A program made the translations under genes and the position numbers. From Bradyrhizobium viridifuturi (lineage in GTDB: Bacteria; Pseudomonadota; Alphaproteobacteria; Rhizobiales; Xanthobacteraceae): 64,000 nucleotides of DNA. The notes below the pieces were generated by a model. The model saw nothing but the letters and a program-made list of their open reading frames with translations, ran no database searches and had not been told where the DNA came from. The stretch lies in assembly GCF_001238275.1 (NCBI RefSeq), contig NZ_LGTB01000031.1, positions 1 through 64,000 of the forward strand. Direction: 5' to 3'. Below are positions 53,032 to 61,780 of this stretch, one piece after another; position 1 is the first letter of the stretch; each line of letters opens with the position of its first letter.

Positions 53032-54063
53032 ATGGCCCTCGCCCGCTCGCGCCGTAGCGAATCCGGCTTCAACTACTGGCCCGGCTTTGTCGACGCGCTG
53101 TCGACGCTGGTGCTGTCGATCGTGTTCCTGCTGTCGGTGTTCCTCGTCGTGCAGTTCTTCCTGTCGCAGGAAGTAACCGGCAAGGACAAGGCGCTGGAGC
53201 AGCTCACCGTCAAGATCGCCCAGCTCAACGACCTGTTGTCGCTGGAGAAGCTCTCCAAGCTGACGCTCGACGACCAGGTCGCGCAGCTGCGCGCCGGCCT
53301 CGCCTCCGCCGAGGGCGAGCGCGACCGGATGAAGGGACTCTATGAGGGGCTCGCCAATTCCGGCAACGACGCGCAGGGCCGCGCCAACGAGCTCAACAAG
53401 GCGCTGGAGTCCGAGAAGAGCGTGTCGTCGCGCGCGCTGGCGCAGATCGAGGTGCTGAACCAGCAGATCAGTGCGCTGCGCCGCCAGCTCGCCGCGCTCG
53501 AGGAGGCGCTCGACGCCTCCGAGAAGCGCGACAAGGAATCGCAGAACCGGATCGCCGATCTCGGCCAGCGCCTCAACGTCGCGCTGGCGCAGCGGGTGCA
53601 GGAGCTGTCGAAATACCGCTCGGAATTCTTCGGCCGGCTGCGCGCAATCCTCGGCAACCGCCCTGATATCCGCATCGTCGGCGACCGCTTCGTATTCCAG
53701 TCCGAAGTGTTCTTCGACACCGGCCAGGCGACGCTGCTGCCGGAAGGCAAGACCGAGCTCGATACGGTGGCGAATGCGCTGATCGACCTCGACAAGCAGA
53801 TCCCGGCCGAGATCGCCTGGGTGCTGCGCGTCGACGGCCACACCGACGTGCGGCCGATCACCAACAGCCCGCTGTTCAAGTCGAATTGGGAATTGTCCTC
53901 CGCACGCGCGATCTCGGTGGTGCAATACCTGATCTCGCTCGGTGTGCCGGCGCAGCGCCTGGTCGCCGCCGGCTTCGCCGAATTCCAGCCGCTCGACACC
54001 GCGCAGACCGAAGACGCCTACAAGCGCAACCGTCGCATCGAGCTGAAGCTGACGGAGAGGTAG
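53032..54063 (+). CDS. MotB-like OmpA-domain protein with periplasmic coiled coil
   Basis: A 343-residue partner of the upstream channel protein. One N-terminal membrane helix (about 17-44) carries the proton-accepting D21 in WPGFVDALSTLVL, equivalent to the MotB aspartate. Residues 50-200 are a long coiled coil (KALEQLTVKIAQLN, RRQLAALEEALDASEKRDKE). The C-terminal OmpA domain binds peptidoglycan (SEVFFDTGQATLLPEGKTEL, VDGHTDVRPI, LSSARAISVVQYLISLG, NRRIELKL). AGAGGAGA lies 10 bases before the ATG. The extended coiled coil is longer than in MotB and would reach well into the periplasm. The driven process is unknown. Confidence 0.85.
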   Translation: MALARSRRSESGFNYWPGFVDALSTLVLSIVFLLSVFLVVQFFLSQEVTGKDKALEQLTVKIAQLNDLLSLEKLSKLTLDDQVAQLRAGLASAEGERDRMKGLYEGLANSGNDAQGRANELNKALESEKSVSSRALAQIEVLNQQISALRRQLAALEEALDASEKRDKESQNRIADLGQRLNVALAQRVQELSKYRSEFFGRLRAILGNRPDIRIVGDRFVFQSEVFFDTGQATLLPEGKTELDTVANALIDLDKQIPAEIAWVLRVDGHTDVRPITNSPLFKSNWELSSARAISVVQYLISLGVPAQRLVAAGFAEFQPLDTAQTEDAYKRNRRIELKLTER

Positions 54064-54099
54064 GGCAGAAGCGGTCAGCCGCTCCGGCTCTAACCATCC

Positions 54100-54221
54100 G
54101 TCGTCCTGGCGAAAGCCAGGGCCCATAACCACCGCATTCGGTGATGAACGGGATCGCGGCCCCAGCATCGCGCGACAATTGCCATCAGTGGTTATGGGTC
54201 CCGGGTCAAGCCCGGGACGAC
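54100..54221. repeat. Interspersed repeat (family D)
   Basis: CGTCGTCCTGGCGAAAGCCAGGGCCCATAACCAC and GTGGTTATGGGTCCCGGG ... CCCGGGACGAC are complementary ends shared with 19763-19911. It separates the MotB-like gene from a convergent aldo/keto reductase gene. Confidence 0.75.
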
Positions 54222-54244
54222 ACCGAGTGTGCGGCTCGACTTCC

Positions 54245-55237
54245 TCAGCGCCCGACCAACCCCAGCAACTGTTCCGGATAGCGCGCGCCCTGCACCTCGA
54301 CCGCGGCGACCGCCTTGCCGATCTCGGCAAGATCGGCGGAGCTCAGCTCGACGCGCGCCGCGCCGATGTTCTCCTCGAGCCGATTGAGCTTGGTGGTGCC
54401 CGGGATCGGCACGATCCAGGGCTTTTGCGCGAGTAGCCAGGCCAACGCGATCTGGGCCGCCGTCGCCCCCTTGCCCGCGGCGATCCGGCCGAGCTGATCG
54501 ACCAGCGCCTGATTGGCGCGTCGGGCCTCCGGCGTGAAGCGCGGCACGAGGTTGCGGAAATCGTCGTTCGCGAATGTTGTGCTGGCGCTGATCGCACCGG
54601 TGAGGAAGCCGCGGCCGAGCGGGCTGTACGGCACGAAGCCGATGCCGAGCTCTTCCAGCAGCGGCAGGATCTCCGCTTCCACCCCGCGCTCCCACAGCGA
54701 ATATTCGCTCTGCAAGGCTGTCACCTTCTGCACGGCATGGGCGCGCCGGATGGTCTGCACGCCGGCCTCCGACAAGCCGAAATGGCGGACTTTGCCGGCG
54801 GCAATCAGGTCCTTCACGGCGCCGGCAACGTCCTCGATCGGCACGTCGGGATCGACACGGTGCTGATAGAACAGGTCGATCACCTCGATGTTGAGGCGCT
54901 TCAGCGAGGCGTCCGCGACCGCCTTGATGTGCTCGGGCCGGCTGTTCAGCGAGCGGTGCCGCTCGGCCATGGTTCCGATGTCGAAGCCGAATTTGGTCGC
55001 GATCACGACCTCGCTCCGGACCGGCGCCAGCGCCTCGCCGACCAGTTCCTCGTTGACGAAGGGACCGTAGACCTCGGCGGTGTCGAAGAACGTGACGCCG
55101 CGCTCGACGGCTGCGCGGAGCATGGCGATGCCTGCGGGCTTCTCCACCGCCGGACCATAAGCGAAGCTCAACCCCATGCAGCCAAGGCCGATCGCCGAGA
55201 CTTCGAGGTTGCTGTTGCCGAGTTTGCGCGTCTGCAT
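54245..55237 (-). CDS. Aldo/keto reductase
   Basis: A 330-residue NADPH-dependent (alpha/beta)8 reductase of the YhdN/Tas-like branch. The catalytic tetrad is visible as D and Y in FFDTAEVYGPF, K in IATKFGFD and H in IDLFYQHRVD. The cofactor end has IPGTTKLNRLEENIGA. MQTRKLGNSNLEVSA is the conserved start; an ATG 15 bases upstream is less likely. It is divergent from a LysR gene, which normally regulates it. The substrate is unknown. Confidence 0.9.
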   Translation of the reverse strand: MQTRKLGNSNLEVSAIGLGCMGLSFAYGPAVEKPAGIAMLRAAVERGVTFFDTAEVYGPFVNEELVGEALAPVRSEVVIATKFGFDIGTMAERHRSLNSRPEHIKAVADASLKRLNIEVIDLFYQHRVDPDVPIEDVAGAVKDLIAAGKVRHFGLSEAGVQTIRRAHAVQKVTALQSEYSLWERGVEAEILPLLEELGIGFVPYSPLGRGFLTGAISASTTFANDDFRNLVPRFTPEARRANQALVDQLGRIAAGKGATAAQIALAWLLAQKPWIVPIPGTTKLNRLEENIGAARVELSSADLAEIGKAVAAVEVQGARYPEQLLGLVGR

Positions 55238-55328
55238 GATGTCTCTCCGCATCGATGACTGGATTCGTCGCAGCGGGATTTAGGACGTGCGTCGGCAGGC
55301 CATTAGACGTAGAAATCGGGATGAACTT

Positions 55329-55343
55329 ATGAGCAGGGCTCAT
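55329..55343. promoter_or_regulatory. Palindromic LysR-type operator
   Basis: ATGAGC-AGG-GCTCAT is a perfect palindrome ending two bases before the LysR start codon and about 90 bases from the divergent reductase start. It fits the inverted-repeat pattern of LysR recognition sites and suits autorepression. Confidence 0.45.
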
Positions 55344-55345
55344 GA

Positions 55346-56238
55346 ATGCCGCGGCCTGACGTCAACGACCTGATCGCCTTCCTCGCCGTCGCGCGCGAGC
55401 GCAGCTTCACCCGCGCCGCGGCGCAGCTCGGCGTCTCGCAATCGGCGCTCAGCCACACCATGCGCGCGCTGGAGGAGCGGCTCGGCGTGCGGCTCTTGAC
55501 CCGCACCACCCGCAGCGTCGCGCCGACCGAAGCCGGCGAACGGCTGCTGCAGGGCATCGGCCCGCGCTTCGAGGAGATCGAGGCCGAGCTCACCGCACTC
55601 AGCGCGCTGCGCGAGAAGCCCGCCGGCACCATCCGCATCACGCCGGCGAGCACGCCGCCGAGACGATCCTGTGGCCGGCGCTGGCCGAGTTCCTGCCGCG
55701 CTATCCCGACATCAAGGTGGAGATCACCGTCGACAACGGCCTAGCGAACATTGTCGCGGAGCGCTTCGATGCCGGGGTCCGGCTCGGCGAGCAGCTTGCA
55801 AAGGACATGATCGCGGTGCGGATCGGTCCCGATTTCCGCATGGTCGTGGTCGGTGCTCCCTCCTACTTCAAGCGGCGGGAGCGCCCGAAACGGCCGCAGG
55901 ACCTGACCCAGCATGCCTGCATCAATATCCGCCTGCCGACCCATGGCGGCATCTATGCCTGGGAATTCGAGCGGCGTGGCCGCCCGCTCAAGGTCCGCGT
56001 CGACGGACAATTGGTGTTCAACAGCACCACATTGCGGATCAAGGCGGCGCTGGCCGGCTTGGGGCTTGCCTACATCGCCGAGGACCAGGTGCGCACGCAA
56101 CTCGCCAAGGGGCAGCTGATCCAGGTGCTCGACGACTGGTGCGCGCCGTTTCCCGGCTATCACCTTTATTATCCGAGCCGGCGGCAATCCGCTCCGGCCT
56201 TCGCACTGCTGGTCGATGCGCTGCGTTATCGCGGCTGA
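55346..56238 (+). pseudogene. LysR-family transcriptional regulator, frameshifted
   Basis: The N-terminal winged helix is intact: FLAVARERSFTRAAAQLGVSQSALSHTMRALEERLGVRLLTRTTRSVAPT. After GTIRIT the frame breaks at about 55642. One added G (ATCACGCC to ATCACGGCC) restores AGEHAAETILWPALAEFLPRYP and the full effector domain (DNGLANIVAERFDAGVRLGE, KAALAGLGLAYIAEDQV) to a stop at 56236. The restored length is about 297 residues, normal for LysR. It is divergent from the aldo/keto reductase it probably controls. An error in the sequence is as likely as a true mutation. Confidence 0.78.
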
Positions 56239-56316
56239 CCGCGAACGGCAACGCGGCCAAGACGAAGTGCGCTTGCGATAACCGCCTGTCCGCCGTTCGG
56301 TTCAGAGGACCATGTT

Positions 56317-56637
56317 CTAGACCGCGCCGACCGGCTCCGCGACCGGTGCGTCCGGCTCCGCCTCCACGGTCACGAATTTGAGCCCGTAGGTCTTGCCACG
56401 GCGCCAGACCACTTCGCAGGGGTAGCGCTTGGCATGGTCGGCGAGCAGCGTCAGCGCGAGGCGATCCTTGACGTCGAACTCGACCTCGGTGGTGATCTTG
56501 GCGCCGCCGGGCGAGATGTCGACCACGGCGCAGGCGTTCTCGGTCACGCCATCGTCGACCGTGATCCAGGCCGCACGGTTGTTGAGCTGGCGCCGCGGCT
56601 CGCGACTGACCTTGATCCGTGCTCCATTGCTCGCCAT
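56317..56637 (-). CDS. PilZ-domain protein
   Basis: A 106-residue single PilZ domain, a cyclic-di-GMP receptor fold. VSREPRRQLNNRAAWI stands in for the RxxxR arm and AVVDISPGGAKI for the D/NxSxxG motif; EVVWRRGKTYGLKFV is the closing strand pair. MASNGARIKVS is chosen as start. It is a single gene without neighbours of related function, so its output is not predictable. Another PilZ domain in the window is inside a chemoreceptor. Confidence 0.85.
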   Translation of the reverse strand: MASNGARIKVSREPRRQLNNRAAWITVDDGVTENACAVVDISPGGAKITTEVEFDVKDRLALTLLADHAKRYPCEVVWRRGKTYGLKFVTVEAEPDAPVAEPVGAV

Positions 56638-56959
56638 CGTCGTCGTCCTTGAAGACATTGGTCATTGAAAACTTGCAAGACCGCGCAGGTCGATCGACGC
56701 GCCCGGCACATAACCGCACGGGCCACAATGCCGTTCCCCCGTAAAGTCCGGCTTAGCGCGATCGCTTGAACTTTACCGGAATCTTGACGGGGCTTTTAGC
56801 AAACGGGGATTCCGCAATTCCCTCAGCGGGATACCACCCATATTGGCGCTTCGGACCTTGACACCGCGACCGCACTGTTGGTGAAGTGACGGCGGTGGCT
56901 TCGGCCACATCCCTGCAACAAGAGCGCTTCAAGCCGCCCCTCTCCGACGGAAACGACCC
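56638..56959. other. Divergent promoter region, PilZ / acyl-CoA synthetase
   Basis: 322 bases without a gene, with an A/T-richer patch around 56740-56850 (TTGAACTTTACC, TTGACGGGGCTTTTAGC). These could be promoter elements, but no pair fits well enough to call. No repeat family member is seen. Confidence 0.4.
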
Positions 56960-58468
56960 ATGCTGATCCCCTTAGCCGACGTGCCGCGCTGGTATGCCGA
57001 ACGCAAGCCCACGGATGCGATCGCCGTCAGCCACGGCGCGGATGCGCTGACCTGGCTAGAGCTCGAGCGCCGCGCCAATGCGCGGGCGCGGGCCTTCGCC
57101 GCCAAGGGCGTCAAGCCCGGCGACTTCGTCGCGATCGGGCTGCCCAACAGCAACGCATTCTTCGAGACCACGTTCGCGGTGTGGAAATGCGGCGCGACGC
57201 CGACCTCGCTGTCATGGCGGCTGCCGCGCGGCGAGGCCGCCGCGGTGCTCGAGATCCTGAAGCCGTCGCTGGTGGTCGGCGGCGAGGCCGACTGGAACGC
57301 GCCGAACTCGCTGCCGGTGAATTTCGTGCCGGAGGGATTTTCCGAGGAGCCGCTCGATGCGCCGATTGCGCGCTACTGGAAGGCGATGACCAGCGGCGGC
57401 TCGACCGGACGGCCGAAGGTGATCCTCGATCACAACCCCGCGGTGATCGAGACCACGACGCCGCTGATGCTGGGGATTCCGCATCAGGCCTCGCTGCTCA
57501 ACCCGGGCCCGCTCTATCACAACGCGCCGTTTATCCTGTCGCACTCCGCGCTGTTCGGCGGCGGCAAGCTGACCGGCATGGTGAAGTTCGACGCTGAGGA
57601 GACGCTGCGGCTGATCGAGCGCGAACGCGTGCAATGGGTCAACTTCGTGCCGACGATGATGCACCGGATCTGGGCGCTGCCCGAGGAGGTGCGCAACCGC
57701 TACGATGTCTCGAGCCTGCAGATCGTGTTTCACATGGCAGCGCCGATGCCGCCCTGGCTGAAGGAGAAGTGGATCGAATGGCTCGGGCCGGAGCGGGTCT
57801 GGGAGCTCTATGGCGGCACCGAGCGGCAGGGCGCCTGCGTGATCTCGGGCGTCGAATGGATGGCCCACAAGGGCTCGGTCGGCAAGATCGGCGAGACCGC
57901 GCGCTTACGCATCATCGGCGAGGACGGCAACGACGTCGCGCCCGGCGAAACCGGCGAGATCTACTTCCTGCCCAATGACGGCGCGGGCTCGACCTATCAC
58001 TATCTCGGCGCCACGCCGAAACGGCGGACGGACGGCTGGGAATCGCTCGGCGATATCGGTCGGCTCGACGAAGAAGGCTATCTCTATCTCGGCGACCGGC
58101 TCGCCGACATGGTGCTCCGCGGCGGCGCCAACATCTATCCGGCCGAGGTCGAGGCCGCGGTCAGCGAACATCCCAAGGTGCGCTCCTGCGTCGTGGTCGG
58201 ATTGCCCGATCCGGAATTCGGCCAGCGCGTGCATGCGATCCTCGAGCTCGCCGACGATGTCGACGCGCAAGAGATTGCCGACGGCATGGGTGATTTCCTC
58301 AAGGACCGGCTCAGCCGCTACAAGCATCCGGAAAGTTTCGAGCGCGTCGGCACCGCGCCGCGCGACGATTCCGGAAAGGTCCGCCGCACTATGCTGCGCG
58401 ACGAGCGCGCCGGGTGGATCAGGGACAACCGCGCCTTCCGCATCATGCCGGCGCGCGCGAAGGCATGA
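56960..58468 (+). CDS. AMP-dependent acyl-CoA synthetase/ligase
   Basis: A 502-residue ANL-family enzyme that activates a carboxylic acid as acyl-AMP and transfers it to CoA. The P-loop is MTSGGSTGRPKV; ELYGGTERQG is the A5 motif; YLGDRLADMVLRGGANIYPAEVE is the hinge and A8 region; and the catalytic lysine is in DDSGKVRRTML. The product lacks a membrane segment. Related proteins act on bile or aromatic acids, but the substrate is not readable here. Its last codons overlap a family B repeat. Confidence 0.92.
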   Translation: MLIPLADVPRWYAERKPTDAIAVSHGADALTWLELERRANARARAFAAKGVKPGDFVAIGLPNSNAFFETTFAVWKCGATPTSLSWRLPRGEAAAVLEILKPSLVVGGEADWNAPNSLPVNFVPEGFSEEPLDAPIARYWKAMTSGGSTGRPKVILDHNPAVIETTTPLMLGIPHQASLLNPGPLYHNAPFILSHSALFGGGKLTGMVKFDAEETLRLIERERVQWVNFVPTMMHRIWALPEEVRNRYDVSSLQIVFHMAAPMPPWLKEKWIEWLGPERVWELYGGTERQGACVISGVEWMAHKGSVGKIGETARLRIIGEDGNDVAPGETGEIYFLPNDGAGSTYHYLGATPKRRTDGWESLGDIGRLDEEGYLYLGDRLADMVLRGGANIYPAEVEAAVSEHPKVRSCVVVGLPDPEFGQRVHAILELADDVDAQEIADGMGDFLKDRLSRYKHPESFERVGTAPRDDSGKVRRTMLRDERAGWIRDNRAFRIMPARAKA

Positions 58469-58536
58469 TCCGGAATAGCGCAAGGCGGTTCTCCCTCGCG
58501 ACAAACCCGGAACGGGTTTGCGCGGAGATCATGCCC
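58463..58536. repeat. Palindromic repeat (family B)
   Basis: GGCATGATCCGG at the stop codon of the acyl-CoA synthetase and GGAGATCATGCCC at the end bound an element with an inner ACAAACCCGGAACGGGTTTG hairpin. It supplies the TGA stop of the upstream gene. Confidence 0.68.
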
Positions 58537-58733
58537 AAACAAGAAGCTAAGGCGCGACGACAGATCTCGGCGCGCTCCAGAAGCGAATAGATTCATCTAT
58601 CTTGCGAGGGGCAGGTCTGCACGCCAGATGAGCTGTGCAGGCCGCCGCGCAGGGTATATCATTTCATCTTCCCTGCCGGCAGAACCTCGGATTAGCTTGG
58701 GGTTCCAGCGCCCTGCACGCCAGGAGATCCCGG

Positions 58734-59705
58734 ATGCCTTCCACGACCGAACCGAAAGTGCCAGCGGCCTTTCAGCCTCGCCCCGAAGATTACCGCTATG
58801 ACCTCGATCGTGCACTGATGAGCGTGGTCGGGCTGCATTCGATCATTCCGCCCGATGCGTTCAGCGCCGAGACGCTCGGCACCGAACGCACCGGCAACGG
58901 CGTGCTGATCGACGACGGGCTGGTGCTGACGATCGGCTATCTGATCACCGAAGCCGCCACGGTGTGGCTGCATCTCGGCGACGGCCGCGCGGTCGAGGGG
59001 CACGCGCTCGGCTTCGATTTCGAATCCGGCTTTGGCCTGGTGCAGGCGCTGGGCAGGCTGGACATCGATCCGCTGCGGATCGGCTCGTCGGCGGCAACGC
59101 AGGTCGGCGACAATGTCGTGCTCGGTGGCGCCGGCGGCCGCACGCGCTCGGTCGCAAGCCAGATCGCGGCGAAGCAGGAATTCGCCGGCTATTGGGAATA
59201 TCTGCTCGACGAGGCGATCTTCACCTATCCGGCGCATCCAAACTGGGGCGGCACCGGACTGATCAACAATGCCGGCGAGCTGATCGGCATCGGCTCGCTG
59301 CAGCTCGAGCGCGAACGCTCGGGCCGCGCCGAGCATGTCAACATGATCGTGCCGATCGATCTGCTCAAGCCGGTGCTGAACGACCTGCGCAAGTTCGGCC
59401 GCGTCGACAGGCCGGCGCGGCCGTGGCTCGGCATGTACACGACCGAGATCGACAACCGCCTCGTAGTGGTCGGCGTCGCCAGCAAGGGGCCGGCGGCGCG
59501 CGCCGAGCTGAAGACCGGCGACGTGATCCTCGCGGTCGCCGGCGACAAGGTGACGAGCCAGACCGGCTTCTACCGCAAGCTCTGGTCGCTCGGTACCGCC
59601 GGCGTCGACGTGCCGCTGACCGTCTATCACGAGGGCGTCACCTTCGATGTGACACTGACCTCGATCGACCGCATGAAGCTGTTGAAGGCGCCGCAACTGC
59701 ATTGA
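58734..59705 (+). CDS. Inactive S1C-type (DegP-like) protease with PDZ domain
   Basis: A 323-residue protein with trypsin-like and PDZ domains in DegP order but no signal peptide. The expected catalytic histidine site reads LTIGYLI (Y69), the aspartate region FESGFGLV (98-102) lacks the DLA motif, and the GNSGG serine site reads PNWGGTGLIN with W171 in place of serine. All three triad residues are lost, so it is a pseudo-protease. The PDZ part is intact (WLGMYTTEIDN, GVASKGPAARAELKTGDVILAVAGDKVTSQTGFY). It lies 22 bases before an esterase gene and should be co-transcribed. A scaffold or chaperone role is the plausible inference. Confidence 0.85.
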   Translation: MPSTTEPKVPAAFQPRPEDYRYDLDRALMSVVGLHSIIPPDAFSAETLGTERTGNGVLIDDGLVLTIGYLITEAATVWLHLGDGRAVEGHALGFDFESGFGLVQALGRLDIDPLRIGSSAATQVGDNVVLGGAGGRTRSVASQIAAKQEFAGYWEYLLDEAIFTYPAHPNWGGTGLINNAGELIGIGSLQLERERSGRAEHVNMIVPIDLLKPVLNDLRKFGRVDRPARPWLGMYTTEIDNRLVVVGVASKGPAARAELKTGDVILAVAGDKVTSQTGFYRKLWSLGTAGVDVPLTVYHEGVTFDVTLTSIDRMKLLKAPQLH

Positions 59706-59727
59706 TACAGAACGAGAGGCAGCGGCG

Positions 59728-60810
59728 ATGAGCGAGGCCGTGGTTGACGATATCGTGGCCGTGCTGCCGCCGCTGTTGCAGACGCTGGAATCGCTGTCCT
59801 TTGTCGCGCGCAACCTCAACCCGCCGGACTTCGATCGCGTGATGCAGATCGCGGGCGAGCCCGAGAAAGCGTTGCAGGCGGTGCGGCCGCGGCTGGCCGA
59901 TTGGCCGGAGAAATTCACGCACATCAAGACCGCGCTGGAGGCGGCGATCGACGCGGCGCTGGCCGGCTATGCGGGACTGCGCGCGGTGCAGAACGGCGAA
60001 GGCGACCTCGTCGGCATATTCCGCGCGCTGCGCTATCTGCCGCGCGCACAGGAGGCGCTCTATCCCCTGACCGAGCTGCCGCCGGTCAGCGGCTTCTTCA
60101 TCGCGCCCGACCTGCGCGAGGACCCTGGGCTGCAGGCAAAGCTCGCGGCAACGCCGAACGACGACACCGGCATCTTTCATGAGCACAACGAACCGGGCAG
60201 CCGCGGCGGCTTCTCGATGTACGTGCCGGAATACTACACGCCGGATCGCGCCTGGCCGCTGGTGATGGCGCTGCATGGCGGCAGCGGCAACGGCCGCGGC
60301 TTCCTGTGGAGCTGGCTGCGTGACGCGCGCAGCCGCGGCGCCATCCTGGTGGCGCCGACCGCGACCGGCCAGACCTGGGCGCTGATGGGCGAGGACACCG
60401 ACACGCCGAACCTCAATCGCATTCTCGACCAGGTGCACGCGCGCTGGAATATCGACGCGACACGGATGCTGCTGACCGGCATGAGCGACGGCGGCACCTT
60501 CAGCTATGTCACCGGGCTCGACGGCGCGTCGCGCTTCACGCATCTGGCGCCGGTCGCGGCGACCTTCCATCCGCTGATGGCGGAAATGGCCGATGCGGAT
60601 CGGCTGCGCGGCTTGCCGATCTTCATCACCCATGGCCGGCTCGACTGGATGTTCCCGGTGCAGACCGCGCGGCAGACCCAGGGCCTGCTGTCGGCCGCAG
60701 GCGCCAGGGTGACCTATCGCGAGATCGACGATCTCAGCCACACCTATCCGCGCGAAATCAACTCGGAGATCTTGCGGTGGCTGAACGGCGAGCGTGCCGA
60801 CGGCGTATGA
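59728..60810 (+). CDS. Alpha/beta hydrolase, phospholipase/PHB depolymerase-like esterase
   Basis: A 360-residue cytosolic esterase. The N-terminal 130 residues are helical and not family-typical. The hydrolase domain follows with the oxyanion-site ALHGGSGNG, nucleophile S253 in TGMSDGG, acid D306 in GRLDWMFP and H338 in LSHTYP. This resembles the LpqC/poly(3-hydroxybutyrate)-depolymerase branch. It is co-transcribed with the pseudo-protease upstream, so the two may work together. The substrate is unknown. Confidence 0.87.
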   Translation: MSEAVVDDIVAVLPPLLQTLESLSFVARNLNPPDFDRVMQIAGEPEKALQAVRPRLADWPEKFTHIKTALEAAIDAALAGYAGLRAVQNGEGDLVGIFRALRYLPRAQEALYPLTELPPVSGFFIAPDLREDPGLQAKLAATPNDDTGIFHEHNEPGSRGGFSMYVPEYYTPDRAWPLVMALHGGSGNGRGFLWSWLRDARSRGAILVAPTATGQTWALMGEDTDTPNLNRILDQVHARWNIDATRMLLTGMSDGGTFSYVTGLDGASRFTHLAPVAATFHPLMAEMADADRLRGLPIFITHGRLDWMFPVQTARQTQGLLSAAGARVTYREIDDLSHTYPREINSEILRWLNGERADGV

Positions 60811-60831
60811 TGCGCCGCCGGCCGCTTTGCC

Positions 60832-61731
60832 TTACTCGTTCATCCGCGGCTTGAGCAGGTCTGAAAAGCCGACCCGGTGCAGCATCTCGTTGCGGACGCG
60901 GTCGATCACGCCGAAGGCGACCTCGGCACCGTCCTGGGTCGGATCGACGTGGACGCGGAACGGCCGCTTGCCGAACGGCGTGTCGACCACCTCGACGATC
61001 GCGTCCGCGACCAGCGACGCATCGGCATCCTCGGGCACGATCGCCGCGAACGCCTTCATGATCTCCTCGCCAAAGCCGGCATAGGGACCGGCTTCGTATT
61101 CGGCAACCCGCGCCTCGTCGGCAGGACGGCCGGAATGCGCGAAGTGGTTGGTGCCGCCGGTGAAGGCGCCGGGCACGATGATCGAGGTCTCGATGCCCCA
61201 GCGCGCGAGCTCGCGGGCATAGATCACCGCCATCGCATCCATGCCGGCCTTCGCCGCGAAGTACGGCGCGAGATAGGGCGGCGTGCCGCCGGCCGAAGAG
61301 CTGCTCGACACCCAGACCACGAGTCCCCTGCCCTGCTTGCGCAGCTGCGGCAGCGCCGCGCGGTTGACGCGCTGGGTCGAGAGCACGTTGACATCGTAGA
61401 GCTCGGCGAGCTGCTCCGGCGTGAAGGCTTCGGCCGGGCCGAACACCATGTGTCCGGCATTGTGCATGACGACGTCGAGGCGACCTTCTTCTGCAACAAT
61501 CTGCGCGATGGCCTTATCGACCGAAGCCTGCGAGCCGACATCGAGCTCGAGCGAGCGCAGGTCGACCTTGTTATCCCTCGCGAACTCTTCGATATCCGCA
61601 ACCGCCGCGGCGTTGCGGCCGGTGGTGTGGCGCATCGAGGCGTAGACGGTGTGGCTGGCCCTGGCGAGCGCGTTGGCGGTGAGGCGGCCGAAGCCGCTCG
61701 AGGCGCCGGTGATGACGATGACCTGTTTCAT
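60832..61731 (-). CDS. Short-chain dehydrogenase/reductase (SDR)
   Basis: A 299-residue SDR. The cofactor motif is TGASSGFGR, the NAG motif reads HNAGHM, catalytic S is in WVSSSSSAGG and the active pair is YFAAK. The C-terminal extension (DAIVEVVDTPFGKRPFRVHVDPTQDG) is typical of reductases of the retinol-dehydrogenase-like branch. MKQVIVITGASSG sets the start. It is followed upstream on the same strand by a second SDR gene 49 bases away. Both may be controlled by the divergent LysR gene. The substrate is unknown. Confidence 0.88.
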   Translation of the reverse strand: MKQVIVITGASSGFGRLTANALARASHTVYASMRHTTGRNAAAVADIEEFARDNKVDLRSLELDVGSQASVDKAIAQIVAEEGRLDVVMHNAGHMVFGPAEAFTPEQLAELYDVNVLSTQRVNRAALPQLRKQGRGLVVWVSSSSSAGGTPPYLAPYFAAKAGMDAMAVIYARELARWGIETSIIVPGAFTGGTNHFAHSGRPADEARVAEYEAGPYAGFGEEIMKAFAAIVPEDADASLVADAIVEVVDTPFGKRPFRVHVDPTQDGAEVAFGVIDRVRNEMLHRVGFSDLLKPRMNE

Positions 61732-61780
61732 GACACGTGTCCTTGCGATGACGAGTTGAACGAGTGTTGGGTTGAAAGCG

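Noticed and set aside
51954..54063. Complete Zorya anti-phage system
   Set aside because: Only a ZorA/ZorB-like pair is present. There is no ZorC, ZorD helicase or ZorE nuclease on either side, and the channel protein lacks the long cytoplasmic tail.
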